DNA from: Mesorhizobium sp.
GTDB lineage: Bacteria; Pseudomonadota; Alphaproteobacteria; Rhizobiales; Rhizobiaceae
Direction: 5' to 3'
Length of the DNA stretch: 64,000 nt
Assembly: GCA_004020875.1 (NCBI GenBank)
Contig: SAPZ01000004.1
Span: forward strand, 186,001 to 250,000
The position numbers and the translations under genes were made by a program. Positions 27,254-36,748 of this stretch are shown here, piece after piece. Within the stretch, counting starts at the first letter, position 1. Every line of letters starts with the position of its first letter. Below the pieces are notes generated by a model, which did not search any database, had not been told where the DNA came from, and saw only the letters and a list, made by a program, of their open reading frames with translations.

Positions 27254-27283
27254 TTGTCAACAAGATTGGCTTTTTATCTATAA
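27254..27283 (+). promoter_or_regulatory. Promoter of the ATPase-mutarotase-kinase operon
   Basis: TTGTCA (27254-27259) is followed by 18 bp and CTATAA (27278-27283), close to sigma-70 consensus, about 64 bp before the ATPase start. The palindrome at 27241-27252 adjoins the -35, so a bound repressor would block polymerase. Confidence 0.55.
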
Positions 27284-27346
27284 GATACCGACTTGCCGTT
27301 GCCGTTGGCAATGGCTAGCTTCACCACAAAAGATAAAGGGGAGACG

Positions 27347-28405
<1,059 letters not shown>

Positions 28406-28431
28406 TCGCATCAACCCTTCAAGAGGAAACC

Positions 28432-28884
28432 ATGCTCAAAGGGATCAATCCGCTGCTCAACGCCGATGTGCTCCAGGCGCTGCGGGCGATGGGTCATGGC
28501 GACGACCTGATCATCGCCGACACAAACTTTCCGTCGGATTCGGTGGCGCGGCAGACCGTGCTCGGCAAGCTCTTGCGCATCGATGCGCCGGCGGCCGACG
28601 TGGTGAAGGCGGTGCTGTCACTCTATCCGCTGGATACGTTCGTCAACGATGCGGCGGCGCGCATGGAGATCGTCGGCAAGCCGAACGAGATACCGCCTGT
28701 GCAGAAGGAGGTGCAGAAGGAGATCGACGCCGCCGAGGGTAAGCCCTGGCCGATGATCTCGATCGAGCGCTACGCTTTCTATGAGCGCTCCAAGAAGGCC
28801 TATTGCGTGATCCAGACCGGGGAGCGCCGCTTCTATGGCTGCTTTGCCTTCCGCAAGGGTGTCGTGCCGCCGGATGCGGAGTAA
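28432..28884 (+). CDS. RbsD/FucU family sugar mutarotase
   Basis: The 150-residue protein matches the FucU branch: MLKGINPLLNADVLQALRAMGHGDDLIIADTNFP is typical, split here as INPLLNADVLQALRAMGHGD and IADTNFP, and the His and Asp in GHGD are catalytic-type. FYERSKKAYCVIQTGE is the C-terminal active-site segment. It interconverts the anomers of a pyranose sugar such as L-fucose; the true substrate follows whatever the importer carries. ATG 28432 follows AAGAGGAAACC. It lies between the ATPase and PfkB kinase genes. Confidence 0.88.
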   Translation: MLKGINPLLNADVLQALRAMGHGDDLIIADTNFPSDSVARQTVLGKLLRIDAPAADVVKAVLSLYPLDTFVNDAAARMEIVGKPNEIPPVQKEVQKEIDAAEGKPWPMISIERYAFYERSKKAYCVIQTGERRFYGCFAFRKGVVPPDAE

Positions 28885-28888
28885 GGAC

Positions 28889-29818
28889 ATGGCTGCCGCC
28901 AAGCCTGTTGTGATCCTGGGGGTGTTCGTCGCCGACACAGCCTATCGCGCCGACCGCCAGCCGCGCATGGGCGAGACGATCCTCGGCAACTCCTTCAAGC
29001 TAGGCCCGGGCGGCAAAGGCTCGAATCAAGCGGTGGCGGCAGGCAAGCTTGGCGCGGACATCACTTTCCTGACCCGCCTCGGCGTCGATGCGTTCGCCGA
29101 TATGGCCAAGCAGACCTGGAAGGGCGCAGGCGTGAAAAGCGCCGTTATCGACACGCCTGACAGTTATACCGGCGCGGCCTATATCTTCGTCGAGGAAGGC
29201 ACCGGCAACAACGCCATCATCGTCAGTCCGGGCGCGGCGATGCTGATCTCGCCAGAAGACATTAAGGCGCATGCCGAGCTCATCCTTTCCGCCGGAGTCT
29301 TCGTCACTCAGCTCGAACAGCCGATCGATGCAGCCTTGAAGGCACTTGAGATCGCGCGCGGGGCAGGGGTGACGACCATTCTCAACCCAGCGCCGGCCGC
29401 CAGCCTGCCGGACCGCATTTACGCGCTCTGCGACTATGTCACGCCCAACGAGACCGAGGCGGAAGGTCTGACCGGCATCAAGGTGTCGTCGGTCGACGAC
29501 GCCCGCCGTGCCGCCGACGCGCTGCTGGCCAAGGGTGTCGGCGCCGTCATCGTGACGCTGGGAGAAAAGGGCGCGCTTCTGCACACCAAAGACCGCTCCG
29601 AACATGTCGGCGCGGTCAATGCCGGTCCGGTGGTCGAGACGACGGGCGCGGGCGATGCTTTCAATGGCGGCTTGGCTGCCGCTTTGGCAAAGGGCGTCGA
29701 GCCGCTGGAGGCCGTGCGCTTCGCCTGCGCGGTCGCCGGCATTTCAGTGACTCGCCACGGCACCGCGCCGTCCATGCCGACCCTCAAGGAGGTCGAGGCG
29801 CTGCTCGCGAAGGCATGA
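28889..29818 (+). CDS. PfkB-family sugar kinase (ribokinase-like)
   Basis: The 309-residue kinase has ribokinase features: LGPGGKGSNQAVAAGKLG near residue 35, a central PNETEAEGLTG, VIVTLGEKGALL, and the anion-hole/catalytic motif TTGAGDAFNGGLAAAL with the base Asp. PfkB enzymes phosphorylate ribose, fructose, nucleosides or related sugars. ATG 28889 follows GTAAGG, 4 bp after the mutarotase stop, so these are one operon. A RiPP-like small ORF follows about 100 bp on. Confidence 0.88.
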   Translation: MAAAKPVVILGVFVADTAYRADRQPRMGETILGNSFKLGPGGKGSNQAVAAGKLGADITFLTRLGVDAFADMAKQTWKGAGVKSAVIDTPDSYTGAAYIFVEEGTGNNAIIVSPGAAMLISPEDIKAHAELILSAGVFVTQLEQPIDAALKALEIARGAGVTTILNPAPAASLPDRIYALCDYVTPNETEAEGLTGIKVSSVDDARRAADALLAKGVGAVIVTLGEKGALLHTKDRSEHVGAVNAGPVVETTGAGDAFNGGLAAALAKGVEPLEAVRFACAVAGISVTRHGTAPSMPTLKEVEALLAKA

Positions 29819-29916
29819 GCTCGTAGTTCACGCGGTTTATCAAGCGGCGCCTTGACCCGGAACGCTCCTCAAACGAGCGCGTTCATCCTCCTGCTTTGCA
29901 ACGCTGGAACGGCAGG

Positions 29917-30015
29917 ATGAAGAAACCTTACGAAAAACCCACGCTCGTGAAGCGCCAGAGGCTCACCGAGCGGACGGCCCAGATTATCGCATCCGGGGTG
30001 GTCCTGGGCGAATGA
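29917..30015 (+). CDS. 32-residue peptide with lasso/RiPP-type leader signature
   Basis: This ORF is short, beginning at ATG 29917 with GGAA seven bases before it and ending in TGA at 30013-30015. The peptide starts MKKPYEKPTLVKRQRL and continues with TERTA and a small hydrophobic end, ASGVVLGE. The YxxPxL spacing, a later Leu and the Thr before the presumed cleavage site match leaders of lasso-type RiPP precursors. Rhizobia carry similar short peptides that are annotated only as putative RiPP precursors. No modifying cyclase, protease or RRE protein is visible in the window, and the presumed core lacks an acidic residue at positions 7-9, so a classical lasso product is doubtful. Confidence 0.5.
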   Translation: MKKPYEKPTLVKRQRLTERTAQIIASGVVLGE

Positions 30016-30031
30016 TAAAAAGGGGATAGCG

Positions 30032-30235
30032 CTACAGAATCCTGCTGGTCAGTTCCAGAATCGTCGTTGCGCCTTGCTCGCTGCCGGGCATATGCACGAC
30101 GCGGAGCACCCGGAGGTCCCTGTTCGCTCCCTCGACCGGTATCGACACGCTTTCGCCGACCCGCGGCAATTCCTGGAAGGCAAGCTCGTCGACATTCCTC
30201 TCGTCGTCGATGGAAATGCGACATCTCACAGCCAT
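30032..30235 (-). CDS. Small hypothetical protein (67 residues)
   Basis: The start at ATG 30235 is preceded by GGGAGAG at proper spacing. The peptide begins MAVRCRISIDDERNVDEL and looks like a compact beta-rich protein, with FQELPRVGESVSIPVEG and VLRVVHMPG segments and no signal peptide or membrane helix. It is convergent with the RiPP-like ORF, with only 16 bp between stops. I do not recognise the family. Longer in-frame extension to 30313 has no ribosome-binding site. Confidence 0.55.
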   Translation of the reverse strand: MAVRCRISIDDERNVDELAFQELPRVGESVSIPVEGANRDLRVLRVVHMPGSEQGATTILELTSRIL

Positions 30236-30454
30236 CTGATCTCTCCCGTTTTTCGTCCGAGGGCGGAACGGGACAAGGTTGGAATGGTTCCGAGAAAGGC
30301 CCTCCATTGGCAAACCTGCCGCGACATTCGCGCGGGTGGAGAATGCCGAAACGGCAAGCTGATGCCAATGGGCGGACTGGTTAGTTCGAACTTGTGACTC
30401 CGAGGAGCCAACGATAGGCAGATCTCGCCGTTCGCATTAGCTTGTTCGGCGGAC

Positions 30455-30530
<76 letters not shown>

Positions 30531-30678
30531 GCTTGAGCGCGGACCTTTAAGCAGTTAGGGCCGCATTCGCAAGGGCAAATGAACGGCCTGGGGCGCCCGC
30601 CATAGGGCGGATTTCCCCCGCCCCAGCGCCGTTGTCAAAAAACCTTCTCCTGTTTGTTGTTATGCTTGAATGCCGCGC

Positions 30679-30707
30679 TTGACACCTGCAGACGAACCCC
30701 TTATCCA
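30679..30707 (+). promoter_or_regulatory. Promoter of tRNA-Asp
   Basis: TTGACA (30679-30684), a 17-bp spacer and TATCCA (30702-30707) form a near-consensus housekeeping promoter, 42 bp before the tRNA. Confidence 0.7.
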
Positions 30708-30748
30708 GCGCCCCAACGACGACACGCCTGACACGTGCTCGTCAGTGC

Positions 30749-30825
30749 GCGGGTGTAGCTCAGTCGGTTAGAGTGCCGGCCTGTCACGCCGGAGGTCGCG
30801 GGTTCGAGCCCCGTCACTCGCGCCA
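30749..30825 (+). tRNA. tRNA-Asp (GTC)
   Basis: The gene begins GCGGGTGTAGCTCAG, has an anticodon stem CCGGC/GCCGG around loop CTGTCAC with GTC anticodon, a GGTTCGAGCC T-arm and ends in an encoded CCA. The 77 bases fold as a normal cloverleaf. A TTTTC run follows. Confidence 0.96.
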
Positions 30826-30947
30826 TTTTCTTAAGGGAATCAAGCGCAAGAATTCTACTTGCACGGCCGCTTTGACGCGTGTTCTGGCCGTATAAGCAGG
30901 GTGGAGGCCCTTTCAAGGCCGCCACCTTGTCGAGGCTTTATTCAGGC

Positions 30948-31484
30948 CTACTGCCTGATGTAGCAGCGTTTGTGAGCACCCGGGGCGGGATCGTCGCCAA
31001 AGGCCTCGTTGCTGCAGTCGACGCCGTTCCTGAAGACGTCTTGCGTATACCGGCCACGTGCGCCGTATCTGACCATCGCGCGGCCACGGAAATCGCAGAA
31101 ATCACCCTCCCTGGCGCAGGCGACCCATTCGCCGCTGTCCGGGCGCGAGCCATAATCGCCCCCGTAATTGTCGTCACCGCCATAGTCGCCGGCGCGCGCC
31201 ACGAAATAGCAGGCCTTCTCGCGTCCCGGGGCCGGGTCACCAAAAACGCGATTCGAGCAAGGCACGGCTCGGCGATCGAAAAAACGCGAGGTCATTCGAC
31301 CGCGCGCGCCGTAGACCACTTCCGTGGGATAGGGCAGGCGGCATATTCCGCCTTCATTGGCGCATCGCCGCAGTTGCTGGGCCGAAGCGGAGGTGGGGAA
31401 AAGGGCTGTGGCGGTTGCGGCCAAGCCGACGAGGCAGATCACTGCCAATGACATTCGAATCAAGAAGCTTGGGGTTTTTGACAC
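30948..31484 (-). CDS. Secreted protein with duplicated four-cysteine domain
   Basis: The GTG start at 31484 is preceded by GGAGGA six bases away. The 178-residue product has a signal peptide (hydrophobic stretch to about residue 35, SASA-Q). Two copies of one domain follow, joined by a Gly/Asp/Tyr-rich linker. Copy 1 runs from CANEGGICRLP to EKACYFVA and copy 2 from CAREGDFCDF to HKRCYIRQ. Each has four cysteines and shares VxYGARGR, CSN and FGDxPAPG elements, so each probably makes two disulfides. This fits a periplasmic or extracellular binding protein. The function is unknown. Confidence 0.75.
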   Translation of the reverse strand: MSKTPSFLIRMSLAVICLVGLAATATALFPTSASAQQLRRCANEGGICRLPYPTEVVYGARGRMTSRFFDRRAVPCSNRVFGDPAPGREKACYFVARAGDYGGDDNYGGDYGSRPDSGEWVACAREGDFCDFRGRAMVRYGARGRYTQDVFRNGVDCSNEAFGDDPAPGAHKRCYIRQ

Positions 31485-31619
31485 GATTTGTCCTCCGTGC
31501 GATTCAAGTTCACCATGCTACAACAGGCCGGTTGAATAGGCGATGAACGAGCCGGTCGTTCAAGAGCGGCGTCGCCGTCGCACCCGCGATGGAAGGGCGG
31601 TGATCGAAGCCGCGGCGAA

Positions 31620-32390
31620 TCACGGCGGCGTCAGGCGGAAATCCTGCCCTTCCGGCAGTAGCTGGCCGCCATCGACGACAATCGTGGTCCCGGTGATGTA
31701 GCTGGCGTCATCGGAGGCCAGGAACAGGAAGGCATTGGCGACGTCGCGCGGCGTGCCGAGGCGTCCAAGCGGCACGGCGTCTTCCATGCTCTTGATGAAA
31801 GCTGCGTCGCGATGCAGCTTCATGCCTTCGGTCAGGATATTGCCTGGCTCGACGCCGTTGACGGTGATGCCGTAGCCGGAAAACTCCAGGGCCGCGGCGC
31901 GGATGAAGCCGTTGATGCCGGCCTTGCTGGCGGAATAGTGACCGTGACCGGGGCTGCTCACCTGTGGACCGGTGATCGAGGATGTGAAGAGCATGCGGCC
32001 GCCCTGCTGCGCTTTCATCGGTCGGAGTGCAGCGCGCGCGGTGTTGAAGGCGCCGCGCAGATTGACCGCCATGACCCGGTCCCAGTCTTCCGGGCTGGTG
32101 TTCTCGATCAGTTGCCAAGGGTAGATGCCGGCGTTTTGGACGATGATGTCGAGGCGGCCATGGCGTTCCAGCGCCAATGCAACAACGGCGTCCGCGTCGG
32201 CCATCTTCGAAATGTCGGTGTGAATGAAGGCCGCGCCGAGCTCATCGGCGCTCGCGTGGCCGGCCTCGGCTTCGCTGTCGGCGAGCACCAGCCTTGCGCC
32301 TTCCTCGGCAAAGCGCTGGGCGATGCCCTTGCCGATGCCTCGCGCGGCTCCGACGACTACCGCCACCTTGCCTTCGATGCGTCCTGTCAT
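31620..32390 (-). CDS. Short-chain dehydrogenase/reductase
   Basis: The 256-residue SDR has a Rossmann cofactor loop GAARGIGKGIA, an acidic residue after beta-2 (LADSEAE) that favours NAD, NAGIYPW, catalytic Ser in FTSSITGP, and YSASK with the Tyr-Lys pair. The end, ITGTTIVVDGGQLLPEG, is typical. It is the last gene of the sugar importer operon, so it probably oxidises the imported sugar or polyol. Start 32390 sits inside the first unit of a 17-bp tandem repeat. Confidence 0.9.
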   Translation of the reverse strand: MTGRIEGKVAVVVGAARGIGKGIAQRFAEEGARLVLADSEAEAGHASADELGAAFIHTDISKMADADAVVALALERHGRLDIIVQNAGIYPWQLIENTSPEDWDRVMAVNLRGAFNTARAALRPMKAQQGGRMLFTSSITGPQVSSPGHGHYSASKAGINGFIRAAALEFSGYGITVNGVEPGNILTEGMKLHRDAAFIKSMEDAVPLGRLGTPRDVANAFLFLASDDASYITGTTIVVDGGQLLPEGQDFRLTPP

Positions 32391-32413
32391 GCGAGTCGTC
32401 CTGTCATGCGAGT
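32380..32413. repeat. Perfect 17-bp tandem duplication
   Basis: CGTCCTGTCATGCGAGT occurs twice without a gap (32380-32396 and 32397-32413). The first copy holds the SDR start codon, the second the permease stop codon. Removing one copy would recreate an ATGA overlap between the two genes. Confidence 0.9.
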
Positions 32414-33399
32414 TTTTGACGAATGGTTTGCTTGAAAGCGTCGAGCAGCACCGCCGCCAGCACCAGCAGACCATGGATGACCTGGGTGAAATTGGCCGGC
32501 AGGCCCATCAGGTTGATGGCCGTGTTGATCGCCGACAGCAGCAACACGCCGGCATAAACCCCTGGCAGCGTGCCGACGCCGCCCTTCAGGCTGACGCCGC
32601 CGATGACGACGGCGGCGAACGCGTTGAACAGGAGGCCGACGCCGAGATTGGCGGTGGCGCCGGACGTGCGGATGGCAAGCAGCCAACCGGCAAGCCCGGC
32701 AATGGCGCCGGCGAGCACGAAGGCGACGATCAGGTTGCGGTTGACGCGGATGCCGGCGCGGAAGGTCGCCGTCTCGTTGCCGCCGATCATCACCAGATGC
32801 CGGCCGAACGGTGTCTTGGCCAAAATCAGCGAGAAGACCACGAAGCAACCGATTGCGATCCATGCGGTGAGAGGCAGTCCGGCGAGGCGCTGGATGCCGA
32901 ACCAGCGGATTGCCGGTGCCAAGTCCTGCGCAGAGCGGCCGCCGGAGATGACCAGCACGAGGCCGCGCACCCAGATGTAGGAAGCGAGCGTGATGATGAA
33001 GGCGCTCATCTTCAATCTGACGATGAGGAGCCCGTTGATGACGCCGATGGCCGCGCCCGCCGCCAGCGCGATGGCGAGCGATACCGGCACCATCAGCCAA
33101 TCCGGATGGAGTTGCACGCCGAGGCCGATGCCGGACGAGCAGAACATGATGCCGACCGCCATGGCGCTGAGGGCGGCTACTGATTCGACCGAAAGATCCA
33201 TGTGGCCGGCAATGATGACCAGCGCCAGGCCGATCGACATGACGCCCAGCACGCTCGAAGCCTCGACGATGTTGGCGAAGATGCCGAGCTGGAAGAAGTT
33301 CGGAATGAAGAGTGAGAAAACCGCCAGCACGAAGACCAGCATGAACCAGACGAGATTGTCGAGCACGAGCTCGAGGCTATGGCGAGTGCGCGGATTCAT
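32404..33399 (-). CDS. Sugar ABC transporter permease (RbsC type)
   Basis: The 331-residue membrane protein has about eight to ten hydrophobic segments and the RbsC/XylH-family landmarks IVEASSVLGVMSIGLALVII, AGHMDLSVESV and GGVSLKGGVGTLPGVYAG. It forms the channel with the ATPase and binding protein encoded upstream. The stop is followed by the SDR gene after 13 bp, separated by the tandem duplication. The expected substrate is a monosaccharide or polyol; identity unknown. Confidence 0.9.
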   Translation of the reverse strand: MNPRTRHSLELVLDNLVWFMLVFVLAVFSLFIPNFFQLGIFANIVEASSVLGVMSIGLALVIIAGHMDLSVESVAALSAMAVGIMFCSSGIGLGVQLHPDWLMVPVSLAIALAAGAAIGVINGLLIVRLKMSAFIITLASYIWVRGLVLVISGGRSAQDLAPAIRWFGIQRLAGLPLTAWIAIGCFVVFSLILAKTPFGRHLVMIGGNETATFRAGIRVNRNLIVAFVLAGAIAGLAGWLLAIRTSGATANLGVGLLFNAFAAVVIGGVSLKGGVGTLPGVYAGVLLLSAINTAINLMGLPANFTQVIHGLLVLAAVLLDAFKQTIRQKLA

Positions 33400-33460
33400 T
33401 GGGCGATCCGGTTGGCGTCGGGACGGGAGGCGCGACCGCTTCTGTGCGGACGCGCTGCGG

Positions 33461-33485
33461 GCTCCGGGCCGCGGCGGCCCGGAGC
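33461..33485 (-). promoter_or_regulatory. Intercistronic hairpin behind second binding-protein gene
   Basis: GCTCCGGGCCG (33461-33471) pairs perfectly with CGGCCCGGAGC (33475-33485) across a 3-base loop. It sits 14 bases after the binding-protein stop on the minus strand and before the permease, and lacks a T-tract, so it is more likely an mRNA-stabilising element than a terminator. Confidence 0.65.
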
Positions 33486-33499
33486 TCTGCTGGAAAAGC

Positions 33500-34540
33500 C
33501 TATTCGACGGATTTGACCGTATCCGTCGGCGGCTTCTGGTTGCCCCAGAAGGCGGGATTGTCGACGTTTGCCTTGGTGATCGCGGCGCCGGGGATCTTGA
33601 TGTTGGGTCCCCAGGCTTCCTTGGTCACGACGGACTTCAGGCCGAGCACGTCGTAGTCGCCCGGCTTGATCTCCTGCTTGTTGGCGACCTTATCCATGAA
33701 CATGGCGACGGCAGCGGCTTGGGCGTAGAGCGGCTGCTCGACCTCGACGTTCAGCCAGCCCTTGCGGATAAGATCGAGGCCGACCGGCGCACCGTTCGAG
33801 CTCATCAGCATGACATCGCCCGGCTTCTTGCCGGCGGCCTCCAGCGAGGCGACCGCGGCGACCGAGAGGTGAGCGGCATGGCTGAAGATCAGGTCGATGT
33901 CTGGATTGGCCAGCATCTGGTCGGCGACGATGGTGCCAGCATTGCTGGCTTCCCACTGCATTGCCGGCAGCGAGATGATCTTGACGTCCGGAAACGCCTT
34001 CATCTTCTCCTCGAAACCCTTCTGGATATCGAGCGTGTAGGGATCGCCCGGATCGCCGAGCACCTGGAGGATCTTGCCCTTGACGGAGCCGTTCTTGGCT
34101 TTCAGCAGGGCCTCGGCTTGGTCGGCCGCGATGTGACCGATCTCTACCGTGCCTGCGACCGAGGTGAAGTCGGACGGCGTCGCGGTAATCTGGCGGTCGA
34201 ACTCGACCACCGGGATGCCGGCAGCGCGGGCGGCTTCGACGGACGGCTTCAACGCGTTGAAATCGACCGCGGCAAGGATGATCGCCTTGGGCTTCAGCGC
34301 GATAACGTCATTCATCTGCGATTGCTGAGCGTCGGTCTTGTTGTCCGCGTTCAGGGTTTTCATCTCATAGCCGACCTGTTTCAGGAACAGCTCCAGCGCG
34401 CTCACCGAGCCGGTCTGGAATTCGTCAAGCAATGTCGGGACCAGGTAATAGACGGTACCCTTGGACTGGGCGAATGCCGGCGTTAGCGTGGCTATGGCCA
34501 GTGCCAGGATACCGAAGACAGAAAGTAGCAGTCGCTTCAT
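33500..34540 (-). CDS. Sugar ABC transporter substrate-binding protein (periplasmic-binding family 4 type)
   Basis: The 346-residue protein has a Sec signal peptide ([21 protein letters not shown]) and a two-lobed ribose-binding-protein-like mature part: [15 protein letters not shown] at the first strand, a helix with [20 protein letters not shown], and [15 protein letters not shown], typical of family that binds monosaccharides. [15 protein letters not shown] lies in the second lobe. It follows the ATPase gene by 38 bp in the ROK-controlled operon. Confidence 0.9.
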   Translation of the reverse strand: MKRLLLSVFGILALAIATLTPAFAQSKGTVYYLVPTLLDEFQTGSVSALELFLKQVGYEMKTLNADNKTDAQQSQMNDVIALKPKAIILAAVDFNALKPSVEAARAAGIPVVEFDRQITATPSDFTSVAGTVEIGHIAADQAEALLKAKNGSVKGKILQVLGDPGDPYTLDIQKGFEEKMKAFPDVKIISLPAMQWEASNAGTIVADQMLANPDIDLIFSHAAHLSVAAVASLEAAGKKPGDVMLMSSNGAPVGLDLIRKGWLNVEVEQPLYAQAAAVAMFMDKVANKQEIKPGDYDVLGLKSVVTKEAWGPNIKIPGAAITKANVDNPAFWGNQKPPTDTVKSVE

Positions 34541-34578
34541 GTCGTTCGCTCCTCTTGCGCCGGACCCCTCATTGTTTC

Positions 34579-35343
34579 TCAGCCCGCCGGTCCGGCACCG
34601 GCGAGCGTCTCCCCGGTAATCATGTTGATCACCGCGTCGGGACTTGTCTTGTTGCGGGCAACGTCGCCGGCCACGACGCCCTGGCGGATCACCACGATCC
34701 GGTCGGCGACCTGGAAGGCCTGCTGCATGATGTGGGTGATGATGACGACGCCGATACCTTGGCTCGCCACCTGACGGATCATGTCGAGGCCGCGACGGGT
34801 CTGTTCGACACCGAGCGCGGCGAAGGGTTCGTCGAGCAGCACCAGCTTACCGCCCCAATGGACGAAGCGATTGAGCTCGATCGCCTGCCGCTGGCCGCCA
34901 GAGAGATGCTCGACTTTCGTACGCAGCGACGGAATACGCGTGCCGGCATTGGCCAGCGCCCTGCCGACCACCGCTTCCATGGCGCGCTCGTCGAGCACCG
35001 GTACACCCAGCACCTTGCGGGTGATCTCACGTCCCATGAAGAAGTTCGCGACCACATCGACATTGGTGCAGAGCGAGAGGTCCTGGTAGACGGTCTCGAT
35101 GCCGGCGGCCTTGGCCTCGGCCGGAGATTTTGCGAGGAATTCCTTGCCTTCGAAAAGCATGCGGCCCGAGGTCGGCTCCAGCCCGCCCGCAATGATCTTG
35201 ACCAGCGTCGACTTGCCGGCGCCGTTGTCGCCGAGCAGGGCCACAACCTCGCCGCGTCCGATCGAAAAGCTGATGCCGCGGAGCGCCTGAATGGCGCCGT
35301 AGTTCTTGGTGACATTGTCGAGGACCAGCAGGGGTTCGCTCAT
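34579..35343 (-). CDS. Sugar ABC transporter ATP-binding protein, single-domain (FrcA type)
   Basis: The 254-residue ATPase has Walker [10 protein letters not shown]-loop VYQDLSLC, signature [15 protein letters not shown], Walker [13 protein letters not shown] and H-loop ITHIMQQ. It has one nucleotide-binding domain, so two copies must dimerise, unlike two-domain RbsA/XylG. Start overlaps the ROK stop by ATGA. The C-terminus has an Ala/Gly-rich tail ([12 protein letters not shown]). It is the second gene of the operon. Confidence 0.9.
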   Translation of the reverse strand: MSEPLLVLDNVTKNYGAIQALRGISFSIGRGEVVALLGDNGAGKSTLVKIIAGGLEPTSGRMLFEGKEFLAKSPAEAKAAGIETVYQDLSLCTNVDVVANFFMGREITRKVLGVPVLDERAMEAVVGRALANAGTRIPSLRTKVEHLSGGQRQAIELNRFVHWGGKLVLLDEPFAALGVEQTRRGLDMIRQVASQGIGVVIITHIMQQAFQVADRIVVIRQGVVAGDVARNKTSPDAVINMITGETLAGAGPAG

Positions 35344-36506
35344 GCCGCGACGTCTCCGCCTCTCAGAAAGTCGCCATCGCGTTGCCGCTTGGCGGTGAAG
35401 ATCTGGCCGAAGCGCGGTGAAAGAACACCCGAAACGGCAAGAGCTGCCGCTCCCCGCAACACGGCGTGCTGCCCGCCTTGTGCCACCAGGATGCGTGATG
35501 TGGTGCGATCCTTCCGGGCCGAGACCGAGTTCAGGAGCGGCTCCGCCGATGACGCCAATCGTTCGAGCAGCGCAGGCGAGGCCAATCCACCGAGAACGAT
35601 GGTTTCAGGATCGAAAAGGTTCTCGATGATGGCGATCGCGTTGCGAAAGACAGGCGCGACCTCGGCCAACCAGCTGGTATCGTCGCCGGCCCAACGGCTT
35701 CGCGCGTCCAGCGAGATGTAGCGTTCCAGGCAGCCGCGATTGCCGCAAGGGCAGAGCTCTCCGCCCGGTACGATGGGGACATGTCCGATCTCGCCGGCAT
35801 TGCCCCAGGCGCCACGCAATACGCTTCCCTCATGCAGCATGGCGCCGCCAAGTCCAACGCCGAAATAGAGGTAGTAGTATTCGGAATGCTTGGCGCCGAG
35901 GCCATAAAGGCGTTCGCCCATCGCTGCAGCCGCCATGTCGTTCTCGAAGAAGGCAGGCAGGCCGGTGGCCGCAGTCAGCCGCTCGCGTAGGGGAACCTCC
36001 TGCCAGCCAGCCATGGTAGTGGAGCCGACAAAGCTCATGGGCTCGACGCCGAATGGCCCCGGAAGCGCCATGCCGATGCCGATGACGCGGCCGCTCACCC
36101 GGCGCGCCGTCATTTCCGCCACCATTGCGCCGATTGCCTCGAAAGCGTCATCAGGGGCGGGATTTGCCGCCTCGCGATGCGTGCTGTCGACCACGTCGCC
36201 GCTGAGATTGATCAGCGCCGCATCGATACCAAGCGGGGTGAGGTGGATGCCAACGGCAAAGCCGCCCTCCGGATTGATGCGCAACGTCGTCGGTGGCAGG
36301 CCGCGCCCCTTCGGCTCCTCACGAACCGACAGGATGTAACCCTGCTCCTCAAGTTCCCGCACTATGGTCGACACGGTCTGGACGGTGAGGCCGACATGCC
36401 GGGCAATGTCTCCGCGCGCAACGGGGCCAAACCGGCGGATGGACTCAAGCACGATGCGCCGGTTGTACGGCCGCCCAAATTCCTGGTTGGTCCCCCGCAA
36501 TGCCAT
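35340..36506 (-). CDS. ROK-family transcriptional regulator
   Basis: The 388-residue protein has an N-terminal winged helix-turn-helix (about residues 15-70: VARGDIARHVGLTVQTVSTIV) and a C-terminal ROK sugar-kinase-like fold (GIGMALPGPF, GVGLGGAMLHEG, AGEIGHVPIVPGG). The zinc-binding CPCGNRGCLERY motif is intact. Such regulators (XylR/NagC type) respond to sugars. It leads its own operon with the importer and SDR genes, so auto-regulation by the imported sugar is likely. Its stop and the ATPase start overlap by four bases. Confidence 0.9.
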   Translation of the reverse strand: MALRGTNQEFGRPYNRRIVLESIRRFGPVARGDIARHVGLTVQTVSTIVRELEEQGYILSVREEPKGRGLPPTTLRINPEGGFAVGIHLTPLGIDAALINLSGDVVDSTHREAANPAPDDAFEAIGAMVAEMTARRVSGRVIGIGMALPGPFGVEPMSFVGSTTMAGWQEVPLRERLTAATGLPAFFENDMAAAAMGERLYGLGAKHSEYYYLYFGVGLGGAMLHEGSVLRGAWGNAGEIGHVPIVPGGELCPCGNRGCLERYISLDARSRWAGDDTSWLAEVAPVFRNAIAIIENLFDPETIVLGGLASPALLERLASSAEPLLNSVSARKDRTTSRILVAQGGQHAVLRGAAALAVSGVLSPRFGQIFTAKRQRDGDFLRGGDVAA

Positions 36507-36748
36507 GCCTTGCGCTCCCGTCCGTCAAAGCAAGACTTGCAGAGAAGATTTATTCAGTCAAATGGAATTCAAAAATATTTCGTATCCGCAGCAACAGGAT
36601 CCCGGCGGCAGGCGCCGTTTCCCAGCGGCGAGCCTTGAGCGGATGGAATCAGTGGAAGATGAGTGGGTCTGCGATTCTCGGTTTCGCTAATCGATCCAAA
36701 CCTATGTTTTCAAATATTTTTCTAGTATTCGCACTAACCCACTGACCC
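36507..36748. other. AT-rich intergenic region in front of the ROK operon
   Basis: The stretch is clearly more AT-rich than its surroundings. It contains AAAAATATTT near 36570 and AAATATTTTT near 36712, reverse complements of one another, plus a TTGACT on the minus strand near 36557. These may be regulator sites of the ROK protein, but no clean promoter or operator could be fixed. Confidence 0.4.

Noticed and set aside
29917..30015. Classical lasso peptide cluster
   Set aside because: No asparagine-synthase-like cyclase or transglutaminase-like protease lies in the window, and the presumed core lacks the needed Asp/Glu at position 7-9; only the leader resemblance is kept as a finding.
29928..30368. 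Long minus-strand frame over the RiPP-like ORF and 67-residue gene
   Set aside because: It overlaps two better-supported small genes with ribosome-binding sites and has arginine/proline-rich shadow composition.
30879..31451. Plus-strand frame opposite the cysteine-rich secreted protein
   Set aside because: The minus-strand gene has a signal peptide, a strong ribosome-binding site and an internal repeat; the plus-strand frame has none.
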